Counted from the first letter of the stretch, positions 24,932-34,939 are shown. The stretch: 64,000 bases of DNA from Bordetella genomosp. 10 (GCF_002261225.1 NZ_NEVM01000001.1:1612001-1676000); one strand, 5' to 3'. The notes: generated from the sequence alone by a model not told the origin. Translations and numbers: made by a program.

Positions 24932-27900
24932 GCCGGCCCGCTCCGGTCAGCCGCGGGCGCGCCGTGCCAGCGCCGCTTGACGGACGCGCTGAGCCGGTCG
25001 AACAACAGATAGATCACCGGCGTGGTGAACAGCGTGAGCAGTTGGCTGAACAGCAGGCCGCCGACGATGACCAGGCCCAGCGGGCGGCGCAGCTCCGCGC
25101 CCGAGCCGGTGGCCAGCATCAACGGCACCGCGCCCAGCAGCGCCGCCATGGTGGTCATCAGGATGGGCCGGAAGCGCAGCAGGCAGGCCTGCTGGATGGC
25201 CTCGCGCGCGGACTTGCCCTCATGCTGCGCCTGAAGGGCGAAGTCGATCATCATGATGGCGTTCTTCTTGACGATGCCGATCAGCAGGATCACGCCGATC
25301 AGCGCGATCAGGCTGAAGTCCGACCCCGTCAGCAGCAGCGCCAGCAGGGCGCCGATGGCCGCCGAGGGCAGGGTCGACAGCACCGTCACCGGGTGCACCC
25401 AGCTTTCGTACAGCACGCCCAGCACGATGTACATGGTGATCACCGCCGCCAGGATCAGCCACGGCGTATTGCTGGTGGAGGTCGTGAACGCCTGCGCCGC
25501 GCCCTGGTAGCGCAGCATGATGGTGTCGGGCATGCCGATGTCCCGCACGGCTTGCGTGACGGCCTCGCGCGCGTTTTCCAGGGACTGGCCCGAAGCGAGG
25601 TTGAACGACAGCGTCGCCGCCGGCGTCTGGTTCAGGCGCGCGCGGACCTGGTAGCCGACGCGTTCCTCGATCCGGGCGATGTTGCTCAGGCGCACCATGG
25701 CGGTATTGCCGGACGTCGTGCCGGTGGAGGTGCTGCCGCTGGTGCTGGTGGTAGTCGTGGTCGTGCTGCTGCCGGTCCCGCTGGCCGAGCTGCTGGAGGA
25801 CGAACTGCTGGAGGACGAACTGCTGGAGGACGAACTGCTGCCCGACCCGCCGGCATTGGCCAGGTAGAGATGCTGGAAGGCCGCCGGGTCCAGGCGATAG
25901 CGCGGATCCACTTCCAGCACCACGCGGTACTGGTTGGCCTGCGTGAAGATGGTGGACACCAGCCGCTGGCCGTAGGCGTTGTACAGCGCGGTATCGACGT
26001 CGGAGGCCGTCAGGCCGTAGCGCGCGGCGGCCGCGCGGTCGATGTTGACGTAGGCCACCGGGCTGCTGTTTTGCAGATTGTTCGTCACCTCGCGCAATTC
26101 CGGCCGCTTGGCCAGCGCCGCGGTCAGGCGCGGCGCCCAGGTCTCCAGGTCGGCCTGCGTGGGCGTATCCAGGGTCAGTTGATATTGGCTGGGCGTGACC
26201 TGGTCGTCCACGCTCAGGTCCTGGCTGGCGGTCAGGTACAGCGTGATGCCGGGCACTTGCGTCGCCGCCGCGCGCAACCGCTCGATCACGGCCGGCGCGC
26301 GGTCGTCCCGCTCGGAAAACGGCTTGAGCTCGATCTGCAGGCGGCCGTTGCTGAGCGAGGTGTTGTTGGCGCCGTCCACCCCGACGATGGAGGAGATCGT
26401 CTGCACGGCGGGATCCTGTAGCAGCACGGCCGTCAGCGCCTGCTGGCGGCGCGACATTTCCGCGAAAGACAGGTTTTGCGGCGCGGTGGTGATGCCTTGC
26501 AACTGTCCCGTATCCTGCTGCGGGAAGAAGCCCTTGGGCACGGCCAGGTAGAGCAGGCCGGTGAACACCAGCGTGGCCGCCGCCACCAGCAGCGTCAGGC
26601 GCGTATGCGCCAGCACCCAGACCAGGGCGCGTTCGTAGGCATGCAGCAGGCGTTCGAAGCCGGCGCCGCTCCAGCGCGCGAAGCGGCCTTCCTGCTCCGG
26701 CGGCGTGTGGCGCAGCAGGTAGGCGCAGAGCATGGGCGTGAGCGTCAGCGACACCAGCATCGACACCAGGATGGACACCGCCAGGGTGATGGAGAATTCG
26801 CGGAACAGGCGGCCCACCACGTCGCTCATGAACAGCAGGGGGATGAGCACCGCGATCAGCGAGAAGGTCAGCGAGATGATGGTGAAGCCGATTTCGCGCG
26901 AGCCCTTGAACGCCGCTTCCATGGGCGCATCGCCGTCTTCCAGGTGGCGCTGGATGTTCTCCACCACCACGATGGCGTCGTCTATGACGAAGCCGGTGGC
27001 GATGGTGAGCGCCATCAGCGTCAGGTTGTTCAGCGAGAAGCCGGCCAGGTACATCACGCCGAACGTGCCGACCAGCGACAGCGGCACGGCCACGCTGGGG
27101 ATCAGCGTGGCCGAGACGGTGCGCAGGAAAAGGAAGGACACCATGACCACCAGCGCCACCGACAGCATCAGTTCGAATTGCACGTCGGCGATGGAGGCGC
27201 GGATGGTCTGGGTGCGGTCGGCCAGCACTTCCAGCTTGACCGCGCCCGGCAGGCTCTGCTGCAAGGTCGGCAGGATGGCCTTGATGCTGTCCACCACCTG
27301 CACCACGTTGGCGCCGGGCTGGCGCTGGATGTTGACCACGATGGCGGGCTTGTTGCCGGCCCAGGCGGCCTGGTAGAGGTTTTCCGGGGCCTGGTCGATG
27401 GTGGCGACATCGCGCAGCAGCAGGGCCTTGCCGTCCTCGTAGGCCACCACCAGGCCGCCGTATTCGGCGGCGTCGTGCAACTGGTCGTTGGCGTCGATGG
27501 TGACCGAGTGGTCGGGGCCGTCGAAGCCGCCCTTGGAGCCGTTGACGTTGCTGTTGTTGATGACGGTATAGACATCCGCCAGCGTCAGGCCGTGCGCGGC
27601 GAGGGCGTCGGGATTGGCGCGCACGCGGATCGCCATCTGCTGGCCGCCGGCCAGGCTGACCAGGCCGACGCCGGAGACCTGCGACAGCTTGAGCGCCACG
27701 CGCGTGTTGACCAGGTCCTGCACCTGGGTCAGGGGCAGGGAATCGGAGGTGGCGGCCAGCGTCAGCACCGCCGTGTCCGCCGGATTCACCTTCTTATAGG
27801 TGGGCGGGTTGGGCAAGGCCGACGGCAGCAGGTTGTTGGCGGCGTTGATGGCCGCCTGCACTTCCTGCTCGGCCACGTCCAGCGACAGGTCCAGGTTGAA

Positions 27901-28182
27901 TTTCAGCGTGATGACCGAGGCGCCGCCCGAACTGGTGGAGTACATCTGCGCCAGCCCGGCCATCTGGCCCAGTTGCCGCTCCAGCGGCGCGGTCACCGCG
28001 CTGGTCATGACCTCGGGCCCGGCGCCCGGGTACAGCGTGGTGACCTGGATGGTCGGGTAATCCACTTGCGGCAGGGCCGAGATCGACAGCGTGCGATAAG
28101 CGAACATGCCGCTTAGCAATACCGCGATCATCAGCAGCAGCGTCGCCACGGGCCGCCGGATGAACAGGCTGGACGGGTTCAT
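24928..28182 (-). CDS. mdtB: RND multidrug transporter, MdtB/MuxB subunit with Ser-rich insert
   Basis: 1084 aa, about 40 longer than usual. TM4 carries [21 protein letters not shown], the proton-relay aspartates. The extra length is a low-complexity insert at about residues 773-830: a long serine run, then Thr/Ser/Gly, in the large periplasmic loop between TM7 and TM8, near the AFQHLYLAN docking region. The insert is encoded by a 15-bp tandem repeat. It starts 3 bp after the mdtA stop. Confidence 0.93.
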   Translation of the reverse strand: MNPSSLFIRRPVATLLLMIAVLLSGMFAYRTLSISALPQVDYPTIQVTTLYPGAGPEVMTSAVTAPLERQLGQMAGLAQMYSTSSGGASVITLKFNLDLSLDVAEQEVQAAINAANNLLPSALPNPPTYKKVNPADTAVLTLAATSDSLPLTQVQDLVNTRVALKLSQVSGVGLVSLAGGQQMAIRVRANPDALAAHGLTLADVYTVINNSNVNGSKGGFDGPDHSVTIDANDQLHDAAEYGGLVVAYEDGKALLLRDVATIDQAPENLYQAAWAGNKPAIVVNIQRQPGANVVQVVDSIKAILPTLQQSLPGAVKLEVLADRTQTIRASIADVQFELMLSVALVVMVSFLFLRTVSATLIPSVAVPLSLVGTFGVMYLAGFSLNNLTLMALTIATGFVIDDAIVVVENIQRHLEDGDAPMEAAFKGSREIGFTIISLTFSLIAVLIPLLFMSDVVGRLFREFSITLAVSILVSMLVSLTLTPMLCAYLLRHTPPEQEGRFARWSGAGFERLLHAYERALVWVLAHTRLTLLVAAATLVFTGLLYLAVPKGFFPQQDTGQLQGITTAPQNLSFAEMSRRQQALTAVLLQDPAVQTISSIVGVDGANNTSLSNGRLQIELKPFSERDDRAPAVIERLRAAATQVPGITLYLTASQDLSVDDQVTPSQYQLTLDTPTQADLETWAPRLTAALAKRPELREVTNNLQNSSPVAYVNIDRAAAARYGLTASDVDTALYNAYGQRLVSTIFTQANQYRVVLEVDPRYRLDPAAFQHLYLANAGGSGSSSSSSSSSSSSSSSSSSASGTGSSTTTTTTSTSGSTSTGTTSGNTAMVRLSNIARIEERVGYQVRARLNQTPAATLSFNLASGQSLENAREAVTQAVRDIGMPDTIMLRYQGAAQAFTTSTSNTPWLILAAVITMYIVLGVLYESWVHPVTVLSTLPSAAIGALLALLLTGSDFSLIALIGVILLIGIVKKNAIMMIDFALQAQHEGKSAREAIQQACLLRFRPILMTTMAALLGAVPLMLATGSGAELRRPLGLVIVGGLLFSQLLTLFTTPVIYLLFDRLSASVKRRWHGAPAADRSGPA
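25786..25845 (-). repeat. 15-bp tandem repeat coding poly-serine in mdtB
   Basis: Four consecutive 15-bp units of CGAACTGCTGGAGGA type (plus-strand reading): the first has one change, the next two are identical, and the last diverges at its end. Each unit codes for five serines on the minus strand, so gain or loss of units keeps the frame. Slipped-strand length variation is likely. Confidence 0.85.
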
Positions 28183-28185
28183 GCG

Positions 28186-29445
28186 TCAGTGTCCCGGGGG
28201 GCCGGCGCGCCGGCTCGACGCATTCTGCAGTTCGGCGGCATCGACCTTCTGGGGCTGCACCACCTTTACCTTGCTGCCGTCGCTCAGCGAATCGACCCCT
28301 TGCGTGACCACGCGCGCGCCGGCCTGCACCCCCTGGGCGATGACGATGCGCCCGTCCTCGGCCGTCGGGCCCGTGGTGATCGCCTGGCGCTTGACGGTAT
28401 CGTCGGCGCCGATGACGAACACGAACTTGCCCGTGTCGCTCAACTGCACCGCCGCGGCCGGCGCCAGCACCGCGTTCTTCAGGGTATCGACCTGCAGGCG
28501 GACGTTGACGAACTGGTTGGGGTAGAGCGCGTCGTCGGTGTTGTCGAACAGCGCCTTGAGCTGCACGCTGCCGGTGCTGGTGTCGATTTCGTTGCTGATG
28601 AACTGCACCCGGCCGGTGGCGACGGGCTGGCTGCCCTGCTGGTCCAGCGCCGTCACGGGCAGGGCGCGGCCCTGGCGCAGCGGCGTCAGCACGGATTTGA
28701 GATTGCCCTGCGGGATGCTGAAGGTGACGGCGATGGGATGGGTCTGGGTGATGGTGACGATGCCGCCGGTATCGCTGGAATGGACCATATTGCCGGGGTC
28801 GACCTGGCGCAGGCCGACGTAGCCGGCGACGGGCGCGGTGATGCGGCCGTAGTCGATATTGAGCTGGGCCGTCTGGATCTGGCCCTTGGCGGACTTGACC
28901 GCCCCCTCGTACTGGCGCGCCGTGGCCCGCTGGGTGTCCAGGTCCTGTCGCGCCAGCGAATCCTTGGCGTAGAGCCGTTCATAGCGCGCCAGGGTGAGCT
29001 GGGCGTTGGCCAGCAGGGCCTGGTTCTCGGCCAGGGTGCCCTGGTACTGGGCGAGTTCGGCCTGGTAGGGGCGGGTGTCGATCTGCGCCAGCAACTGGCC
29101 TTGCTCGACGTACTGGCCCTCGGTGAAGTACACCGCCTCCAGATGGCCGTCGATGCGGCTGGTGACGGTGACGCTGGCGTTGGGAACCACGGTGCCCAGC
29201 GCGGTGAGCGTGACGGGGACGTCGGCGCTGGCGGTGCTGCCCGCCTGCACCGGCGTGGCGTTGTCGAAGGCCGGCATGGGGCGCCCGCCGAGGCGGGCAT
29301 GCAGGACATAGGCGGCGATGACGAGGAGGAGGACGATGATGGCCGCGGCAATCCATCTTTTTCGGCGGCGGGGCGGCAAGGTTGACGATTTCGCGGTCAT
29401 TTGAGACGGGTCGGGGACCTGGAGCGCCAGGGAACTCGGAGCCAT
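28186..29445 (-). CDS. mdtA: RND periplasmic adaptor (membrane-fusion) subunit MdtA
   Basis: Up to 419 aa from ATG 29445; ATG 29400 is an in-frame alternative beginning MTAKSS, and neither has a strong ribosome-binding site. A basic stretch RRRKRW is followed by one membrane segment (about residues 31-49). The lipoyl halves (SRIDGHLEAVYFTEGQYVEQGQLLAQIDTRPY and GRITAPVAGYVGLRQVDPGNMV) flank a coiled-coil hairpin. The beta-barrel and membrane-proximal domains end in KVKVVQPQKV. It links the RND trimer to the outer-membrane channel. First gene of the efflux operon; no regulator gene is adjacent. Confidence 0.92.
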   Translation of the reverse strand: MAPSSLALQVPDPSQMTAKSSTLPPRRRKRWIAAAIIVLLLVIAAYVLHARLGGRPMPAFDNATPVQAGSTASADVPVTLTALGTVVPNASVTVTSRIDGHLEAVYFTEGQYVEQGQLLAQIDTRPYQAELAQYQGTLAENQALLANAQLTLARYERLYAKDSLARQDLDTQRATARQYEGAVKSAKGQIQTAQLNIDYGRITAPVAGYVGLRQVDPGNMVHSSDTGGIVTITQTHPIAVTFSIPQGNLKSVLTPLRQGRALPVTALDQQGSQPVATGRVQFISNEIDTSTGSVQLKALFDNTDDALYPNQFVNVRLQVDTLKNAVLAPAAAVQLSDTGKFVFVIGADDTVKRQAITTGPTAEDGRIVIAQGVQAGARVVTQGVDSLSDGSKVKVVQPQKVDAAELQNASSRRAGPPGH

Positions 29446-29656
29446 GGGCTGATGCGGACGGCATCGCTGCGCGTCCGCGGCCGGGCGGAACTAATCAGAA
29501 GGTGCGCCGCATGGAGTCCGGGGCAAGACACTTGAAGGAATTCGCCACGCGCGGACGGCCGGTGCTGGCACACGCGCGTGCCATTGTGCCATTTCGGTTG
29601 CTTACAACTACGCAGCAATCGCGAATGACCGGCTTTCCGCGCTGGCCGGAGCAGGC

Positions 29657-29803
29657 TTACTGCCTGCCGGGTTGCCCGCCAGGGCCGGGCTGTCGTTCGG
29701 CGCCCCGGTCCGGATCGCCCCTCGGACCATGGTCATGATCCGGTGGAAAGATGCAGCCGCCTAGCGAGACAAGCATGGCGACGACCACGGCAAGCTTTGT
29801 CAT
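29657..29803 (-). CDS. Small secreted lipoprotein, 48 aa
   Basis: From ATG 29803 with GAAGGATA upstream. The signal peptide MTKLAVVVAMLVSLGGC ends in a lipobox with Cys17. The rest is a His/Asp/Pro/Gly/Arg-rich tail (DHDHGPRGDPDRG). No family was recognised; the short disordered tail could bind metal. It lies between the efflux operon and the ICE boundary. Confidence 0.5.
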   Translation of the reverse strand: MTKLAVVVAMLVSLGGCIFPPDHDHGPRGDPDRGAERQPGPGGQPGRQ

Positions 29804-29981
29804 GAAATATCCTTCAGGGATGGGCCCCTTGGCCTGGGATACGAATAATGCCAAGGGGCGAAGGGATTATGCTGACTTCCCCTGACATGGACGTAACTGG
29901 ATATAACATCGCATGCGATGATGCCGTGGTCCGCGTCGCTCAATCCAGCTTGGCGCCGGAGCTTTCCACCAAGGCGCGCCA

Positions 29982-30069
29982 TTTTTTGCCGCCGGGCCGC
30001 TCCCAAGGCAAAAAAGCCCCCTCGGGGGGCAGCAAGCGGCGTAGCCGCGCGGCGTGGGGGCCTTTTTTT
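29982..30069 (-). repeat. Dispersed GC-rich hairpin repeat, copy 2 (inverted)
   Basis: This is the reverse complement of copy 1 at 11827-11912 with a few mismatches (for example TTGCGCC versus TACGCC in the stem). It has GCCCCCTCGGGGGGC-type symmetry and a seven-T run at its right end. It probably terminates transcription. It forms the chromosomal edge next to the ICE. Confidence 0.85.
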
Positions 30070-30071
30070 GT
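30064..30071. other. Candidate attL core of the ICE
   Basis: TTTTTTGT fits the TTTTTYRT attachment consensus that I recall for Tn4371-family elements, lies 175 bp upstream of int, and coincides with the point where similarity to repeat copy 1 ends. The right-hand partner would be outside the window, so the duplication cannot be verified here. Confidence 0.45.
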
Positions 30072-30246
30072 TTCACGATGACTCCAGCCCGGTAGTTCGC
30101 TGGACTGCGCCGTAGCTCGATACAGCAGGTTTATCAATAGCTTACGCGCGTCCATCATATGCCGGTGCTTTCTGAAAGTTGACCCGGTTCTCCCTCGCGC
30201 CGCTCCTATCTGGCTCCTGGAATCCGGGTCGTTCCGAGGAGTCATC

Positions 30247-31446
30247 ATGGCAAAGATCAAGCTCACCAAGACCGCCGTGGAGGCGGCCCAGCCCCAGGCC
30301 AAGGATGTTGAACTGCGGGATACCGTGGTGCCCGGCTTCCTGTGCAAGATTACCCCGACGGGCCGCCGGGTGTTCATGCTCCAGTACCGCACGAACTCCG
30401 GCCAGCCCCGTAAGCCCTCGTTGGGGCTGCACAGGGAGCTGACCGTCGAACAGGCACGAGTCAAGGCACAGGACTGGCTGGCCGAGGTTCGCCGGGGCGG
30501 CGACCCCGGCGGCGCCAAGGCCGAGGCGCGCAAGGCGCCCACGATGGCCGAGTTGTGCAAGAAGTTCATGGAGGACTACTCCAAGAAGCGCAACAAGCCC
30601 AGCACGCAGGACGGCTATCAGGGCGTCATCAACCGCAACATCATCCCGCTGCTGGGCCGCAAGAAGGTGCATGACGTGAAGCGGCCCGACATTGCCGGGC
30701 TGATGGAGAAGCTGGCCTACAAGCCGACCGAGGCGAACAAGACCTTCGGCGTGCTGCGCAAGATGTTCAACCTGGCCGAAGTTTGGGGCTACCGCCCGGA
30801 CGGCACGAATCCGTGCCGCCACGTCCCGATGTACCCGCCGGGCAAGGAAACCCGGCTCATCGTGGATGAGGAAATGGTGCGGATCTTCCGCCAGTTGGAG
30901 AAGCTGGAGGCGGAAGGGCTGGAGAACTACGTCATCCCGCTGGCGATACGGCTGCAATTCGAGTTTGCCGCCCGGCGCTCCGAAATCTGCCCGCTCGAAT
31001 GGAGCTGGCTGGACTTCGAGAATCGGCGGGTGGTGTGGCCCGACAGCAAGGTCGGCGGCATTTCCAAGCCCATGAGCGAGGAAGCCTTTCGGCTGCTTTC
31101 GACGACGCCGCGCCGAGAAGGCTGCCCCTACGTCCTGCCGTCGCCCAACGATCCGACCAAGCACCTGACCTTTGGCGAGCACTATGGCGGCTGGTGCCGA
31201 GTGCTCAAGGCCGCCGGCGTCCCGCACGTCGGCACGCACGGCATCCGCCATCGCTCGACCACCGACATTGCCAATTCGGGCGTACCGACGAAGGTAGGCA
31301 TGAAGCTGACGGGCCACAAGACCGTGGCGATGTTCATGCACTACGTCCATACCGAGGATAAGCCGGTGCGCGATGCCGCCGAGTTGGTGGCCAGCCGGCG
31401 CCAGGCCATCACTGGCGCGCGGTACCCGGCGGAGACCTTGGCATGA
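30247..31446 (+). CDS. int: Tyrosine-recombinase integrase of the ICE
   Basis: 399 aa. The N-terminal DUF4102-like arm-binding domain reads KLTKTAVEAAQPQAKDVELRDTVVPGFLCKITPTGRRVF, then a SAM-like core-binding domain (KFMEDYSKKRNKPSTQDGYQ). The catalytic domain has the first Arg in FAARRSEICPLEW, HGIRH, and the nucleophile region GHKTVAMFMHYVHTED with Tyr near residue 368. It resembles the Tn4371 integrase and should excise and insert the element. The upstream 175 bp hold no gene and probably the attachment site and promoter. The stop overlaps the next start by 4 bp (ATGA). Confidence 0.93.
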   Translation: MAKIKLTKTAVEAAQPQAKDVELRDTVVPGFLCKITPTGRRVFMLQYRTNSGQPRKPSLGLHRELTVEQARVKAQDWLAEVRRGGDPGGAKAEARKAPTMAELCKKFMEDYSKKRNKPSTQDGYQGVINRNIIPLLGRKKVHDVKRPDIAGLMEKLAYKPTEANKTFGVLRKMFNLAEVWGYRPDGTNPCRHVPMYPPGKETRLIVDEEMVRIFRQLEKLEAEGLENYVIPLAIRLQFEFAARRSEICPLEWSWLDFENRRVVWPDSKVGGISKPMSEEAFRLLSTTPRREGCPYVLPSPNDPTKHLTFGEHYGGWCRVLKAAGVPHVGTHGIRHRSTTDIANSGVPTKVGMKLTGHKTVAMFMHYVHTEDKPVRDAAELVASRRQAITGARYPAETLA

Positions 31447-31664
31447 GCAAGCGCAAGGCGTCCATCGCGTCACCCGCAGCGCCTTCGGAGCTGCTGGGCG
31501 ACATTCGGGCACTGATCGAGGTGTCGCGACAGTGTGCCGCCTTGGCGGTCAATGCGGAACTGACTCTGCTGTTCTGGCGCGTCGGCCATCGCATCCATAC
31601 GGAAGTGCTGGCCGGGCAGCGGGCCGGCTATGGCGAAGAAATCCTGCCGACCCTGACCGGAAAG
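31443..31664 (+). pseudogene. Truncated YhcG/DUF1016-type nuclease gene
   Basis: Translation from ATG 31443 gives about 74 residues that match the start of YhcG/DUF1016 proteins (LLGDIRALIEVSRQCAALAVNAELTLLFWRVGHRI, then GYGEEILPTL). After this the frame continues in unrelated sequence to a stop at 31769, and the rest of the ~350-aa nuclease is absent. The ATGA overlap with int suggests it was once co-translated. Confidence 0.65.
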
Positions 31665-31889
31665 CAAGGCCGCTCCCTCTCCAACAGCAGCCGGTGCCAG
31701 GTAGGTGTGCAGCAAGCGCCAGCGCGCCTGAGTCAGCGATACGCAAGGCGGGCCCTGCCCATTCCGTAAGGGAAGAGCGAATAGCGAACCTGGAGAACCG
31801 CGACCGGCACAGGCCGGGGACGCGCGCGGGGATCTATCTAGTCGTGACCGCAGGAATCGGTGCATATTGAACACTAGGAGATGCGTCGC

Positions 31890-32289
31890 ATGGACACCGA
31901 TTTCGCGCCCCGCATCCGACGAAGCTGCTCGTTCGCGTCTCCGCCTCCAGGCCGTTCAGCCTGCCGCTTTTCACACTCGGCGCGCACCATCAGCCGGTGC
32001 CGGCGAATCCGAAGCGCACTGGCGCGCCTAGAGTCCGGATGACGTCCCGGTTTCGACCGTAGGCCTGAGTGTCGGCCACCATTCGTTCGAAGACGAACAG
32101 ACGTACACGCTACCCGAGCCAGTGGTCAAGGCCGAAACCCGCTACCCGACTTGCTACGTCAATCGGGACATAGCCGCGTCCGGGCCTGATGCCGTCGGTT
32201 GCCGTACTCGCACAGCCATGTAGCAAGGCCCACGCGAGGCCACTGCGGCCCGGGTGCTGGCCGCTCAAGGCGACGACCTGACGCGCTAA
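31890..32289 (+). pseudogene. Decayed gene, family not recognised
   Basis: No intact ORF is present. Two protein-like segments in different frames can be read: one near 31919-32030 (TKLLVRVSASRPFSLPLFTL) and one near 32041-32220 (VGHHSFEDEQTYTLPEPVVK). In the second frame a TAG at 32221 is followed by QGPREATAARVLAAQGDD and a TAA at 32287. This pattern fits a gene broken by a frameshift and a nonsense change. Confidence 0.35.
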
Positions 32290-32304
32290 AGCAAGGTGTC
32301 AACG

Positions 32305-32576
32305 ATGAATCATACCCCGATGCCGCAGGTCAAGCTGGATGAACTAGAGGGCTGCTCGAGCGCGCCGCCTACATGCCCACGACAGCCGTCGCACAACCGA
32401 CGCTGACGAGGCTGCGCGCCGAAGCGGCCGAGCTGGGTGCACAAACCCCCGATCCATATTTCCGGGACAGGCTGTCCAAGGCCATTCGATACACGGAAGA
32501 TGCCGCTGGCCACGTCCGCTGCCCCCTTAGGATCGACCAGGCCGCCGCGCGTCGGATTCCCCTGGGTCCGGCTTAA
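32305..32576 (+). pseudogene. Frameshifted small helical protein gene
   Basis: ATG 32305 opens MNHTPMPQVKLDELEG and then leaves frame. One frame over, the reading continues as LLERAAYMPTTAVAQPTL, LTRLRAEAAELGAQTPD and YFRDRLSKAIRYTEDA to 32576. Joined across a 1-bp shift near 32345 it would be an ~90-aa helical protein. No family was recognised. It follows another decayed gene with a normal 15-bp spacing. Confidence 0.5.
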
Positions 32577-32732
32577 GACGCTTCACAGGTTCGGCCGATT
32601 GTCCTCCAGGCGGCAAGGAGGCCAGCACCTGCGCATTGGCGGCTGGCCCGCGGTATGCTCGATCGGATCAGGCTTGGCCGCGACTGCCTTGACGGCAATC
32701 CCGGCCACCTCTAGCGCACATATCGCAGTGCA

Positions 32733-32939
32733 TCAAGCCTGTGGTTGCGGCATCCGATCCGGTTCATTCGGCGATGTCGGGTGGCCCGGCTCGGTTCGAT
32801 CCGGCTGGGACGGTTGACCCGGGACGGGCGGCCGCTGCGCGGGCGCGTCCTTGCCGGGTACGGTGCCCGGCGCCTGGTCCGGACGGTTCGGATCGGTACG
32901 GCCGGGCATGCCGTTCTGGTCACCATGTTGCTGGTTCAT
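32733..32939 (-). CDS. Proline-rich hypothetical protein, 68 aa
   Basis: From ATG 32939. Nearly the whole product is Pro/Asp/Arg/Gln-rich and likely disordered (DPNRPDQAPGTVPG, PGQPSQPDRTEPGHP). AGGAG lies 12 bp upstream, slightly far. Divergent from the PAS/LuxR gene. Similar short disordered proteins exist in stress islands, but no family was recognised and it may not be expressed. Confidence 0.4.
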   Translation of the reverse strand: MNQQHGDQNGMPGRTDPNRPDQAPGTVPGKDAPAQRPPVPGQPSQPDRTEPGHPTSPNEPDRMPQPQA

Positions 32940-33106
32940 GTTCGTGAATATCTCCTGATGGTTGTAGAGCGCAGCATTGCGCTGCACCCACATCCTAAAT
33001 ATCGGCCCGCAAGCCCGACAGATCACGTCTTACCGATTTTTCTAGTAAATTTCGCTTATCCGTCCGGGGTATGCTCCCGATCGTCAATCTCATATTCGGA
33101 GCAGCG

Positions 33107-34609
33107 ATGAAACAGGTATCCACCGTCTTCACCACGGAACGCCGGCATCTTCTGGAGATCATCGACGGGCTGATCGAAGGCATCATCCTTCTCGACATGG
33201 ACCGGCATATCGCTTGGGCCAACGACACCGCCCTGTCCATGCATGGCGCCGCCGAACTTTCCGAACTGGGCGGCACGGCTTCGGGTTATCGCAAGCGCTT
33301 CACTCTGCGATACCGCAACCAGCGCAAACTGCTGGCCGGCCAGTATCCCATGTACCGCGCGCTGGCCGCAGAACCCTTCAAGGACATGGTGATGGAGGTC
33401 ACCTGCGCGCACGACCCGGATTTCTATCGGGTGCATCAGGCCAGGAGTCTGGTTCTCAACGATGCGCAGGGCCAGCCCGAAGGGGTGGTGCTGGTGCTGC
33501 TGGACGTCACCGAACGCTATGGCGCCGAGGAGCGCTTCGAGAAGACGTTCAACGCCAACCCGGCTCCGGCCGTCATCTGCTCGCTGGATGACATGCGCTA
33601 CGTCAAGGTAAACCAGGGCTTTTTGCAGATGACGGGCTACGAGCGCCAGCATGTCCTCGATCATCGCTTCGAGGAAATTGACATCCTCGGGGATTCACCC
33701 GCGAGGCAGAATGCCGAGGAGCGCCTGACGGAACGCCGCACCATCACGCAGATGGAAACCTGCATACCGTTGCCGGATGGCACGGACAAACTGGTCGTCG
33801 TGGCGGGCCAGCCGATAGAGGTCGGCGAGGCCGAATGCATGCTTTTTACCTTCAACGACCTGGAGCCGCGGCGCAAGGCGGAAAGCGCGTTGCGCTACAG
33901 CGAAGAACGCTTCTCGAAAGCTTTCCGGCTGGCGCCCGTGCCCATGGTGCTGAGTACGCCGCAAGGCAGTGTGCTGGAGGTCAATGATGCCTTCGTCGAC
34001 ACGACAGGCTATACGCTGGATGCGCTGGGCGAGGAGAATGCGCTGGCGAGCCTGAGCACCGAACCCGGCCTGTACGAGCCGACGCTGGCCACGCTGAAGG
34101 AGGGCACGGGAGTGCGCAACCGGGAGTTCAAGCTGCGCACCCACGACGGCTTGGTGCTGGACTGCCTGGTGTCGGCCGAACCCGTCGTCATCCAGGACCA
34201 GTCCTGTATCTTGGGCGTCATCCAGGACATCACCGAGCGCAAGCGCAGCGAGACCGAGCTGATGGCCGCCATCGAAGCCGTCATGCAGGACACTTCCTGG
34301 TTCAGCCAGACCGTGATCGAAAAACTGGCCCAGATCCGCCAGCCGCGCGGCGCGTCCAGCGCGGGAGCCGAACTGGCCGACCTGACGCCCCGCGAACGCG
34401 AGATCCTGGGCCTGGTATGCCAGGGTCTGAGCGATCCCGATATCGCAAAGACCTTGAGCGTTTCCCGCCATACGGTGCGCAACCACGTCGCTTCGCTCTA
34501 CAGCAAGCTCCAGGTAAATCGGCGCAGCGCCGCCATCGTCTGGGCGAGGGAGCGCGGAATCGTCGGGCACGAAAAACCTTCGCGCGCCCGGCGCTCGACC
34601 AACCGGTAA
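33107..34609 (+). CDS. PAS-domain LuxR-type transcriptional regulator
   Basis: 500 aa from ATG 33107, preceded by GGAGCAGCG; the frame to 33071 is longer without a site. Three PAS units can be seen: about 10-150 (LEIIDGLIEGIILLDMDRHIAWANDTA), 150-270 (FNANPAPAVICSLDDMRYVKVNQGFLQMTGY) and 275-395 (FRLAPVPMVLSTPQGSVLEVNDAFVDTTGY), each ending in a VTER/ITER-like boundary. The C-terminal LuxR HTH (about 425-485) has LTPREREILGLVCQGLSDPDIAK. No histidine kinase or receiver domain is present, so signal sensing and DNA binding are on one chain. It heads the stress island and is its likely regulator. Confidence 0.88.
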   Translation: MKQVSTVFTTERRHLLEIIDGLIEGIILLDMDRHIAWANDTALSMHGAAELSELGGTASGYRKRFTLRYRNQRKLLAGQYPMYRALAAEPFKDMVMEVTCAHDPDFYRVHQARSLVLNDAQGQPEGVVLVLLDVTERYGAEERFEKTFNANPAPAVICSLDDMRYVKVNQGFLQMTGYERQHVLDHRFEEIDILGDSPARQNAEERLTERRTITQMETCIPLPDGTDKLVVVAGQPIEVGEAECMLFTFNDLEPRRKAESALRYSEERFSKAFRLAPVPMVLSTPQGSVLEVNDAFVDTTGYTLDALGEENALASLSTEPGLYEPTLATLKEGTGVRNREFKLRTHDGLVLDCLVSAEPVVIQDQSCILGVIQDITERKRSETELMAAIEAVMQDTSWFSQTVIEKLAQIRQPRGASSAGAELADLTPREREILGLVCQGLSDPDIAKTLSVSRHTVRNHVASLYSKLQVNRRSAAIVWARERGIVGHEKPSRARRSTNR

Positions 34610-34750
34610 TTAACTACTAGAAAAAATAGTATTTCCTTCGCTTTTGGCGATTGGTGGCACTTCCTATAGTGCGGACATCCGGAACCGCTTCGCAGCTGAG
34701 CTCGACGCGATTTGCTGGGTATTCCTGAACACACAAGCAAGGAGACCATC

Positions 34751-34939
34751 ATGGACAACGACCGCATCAAAGGCGTCGCGAAGGAAGTCAAGGGCACCAT
34801 CAAGGAAGCTGCCGGCAAGGTGACCGGCAACCGCCAGACTGAAGCCGAGGGCAAGGTCGAAAAGACCGTCGGCAAGGTCCAGCGCAACGTCGGCGAGGCC
34901 AAGGACGAGGCTCGCGACGCGCTGAACGGCAAGAAGTAA
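34751..34939 (+). CDS. CsbD-family stress protein
   Basis: 62 aa, start supported by AAGGAGACC. The sequence is hydrophilic with KGVAKEVKGTIKEAAGKVTGN, the CsbD signature, and ends LNGKK. CsbD proteins are abundant general-stress proteins of unknown mechanism. It stands 140 bp after the PAS/LuxR gene; the gap holds an AT-rich patch with a TATAGT box. Confidence 0.9.
   Translation: MDNDRIKGVAKEVKGTIKEAAGKVTGNRQTEAEGKVEKTVGKVQRNVGEAKDEARDALNGKK

Noticed and set aside
22118..25012. A 964-aa open frame on the plus strand opposite mdtC
   Set aside because: It is antisense to a full-length RND gene, is extremely rich in His/Gln/Arg/Gly, and has no domain. It is a by-product of high GC codon bias, as is the 546-codon plus-strand frame at 26476-28116.
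30064..30246. tRNA gene as the integration target of the ICE
   Set aside because: No cloverleaf or T-loop GTTCGA-type sequence with matching stems is present near the boundary; the element family uses a short T-rich site instead.
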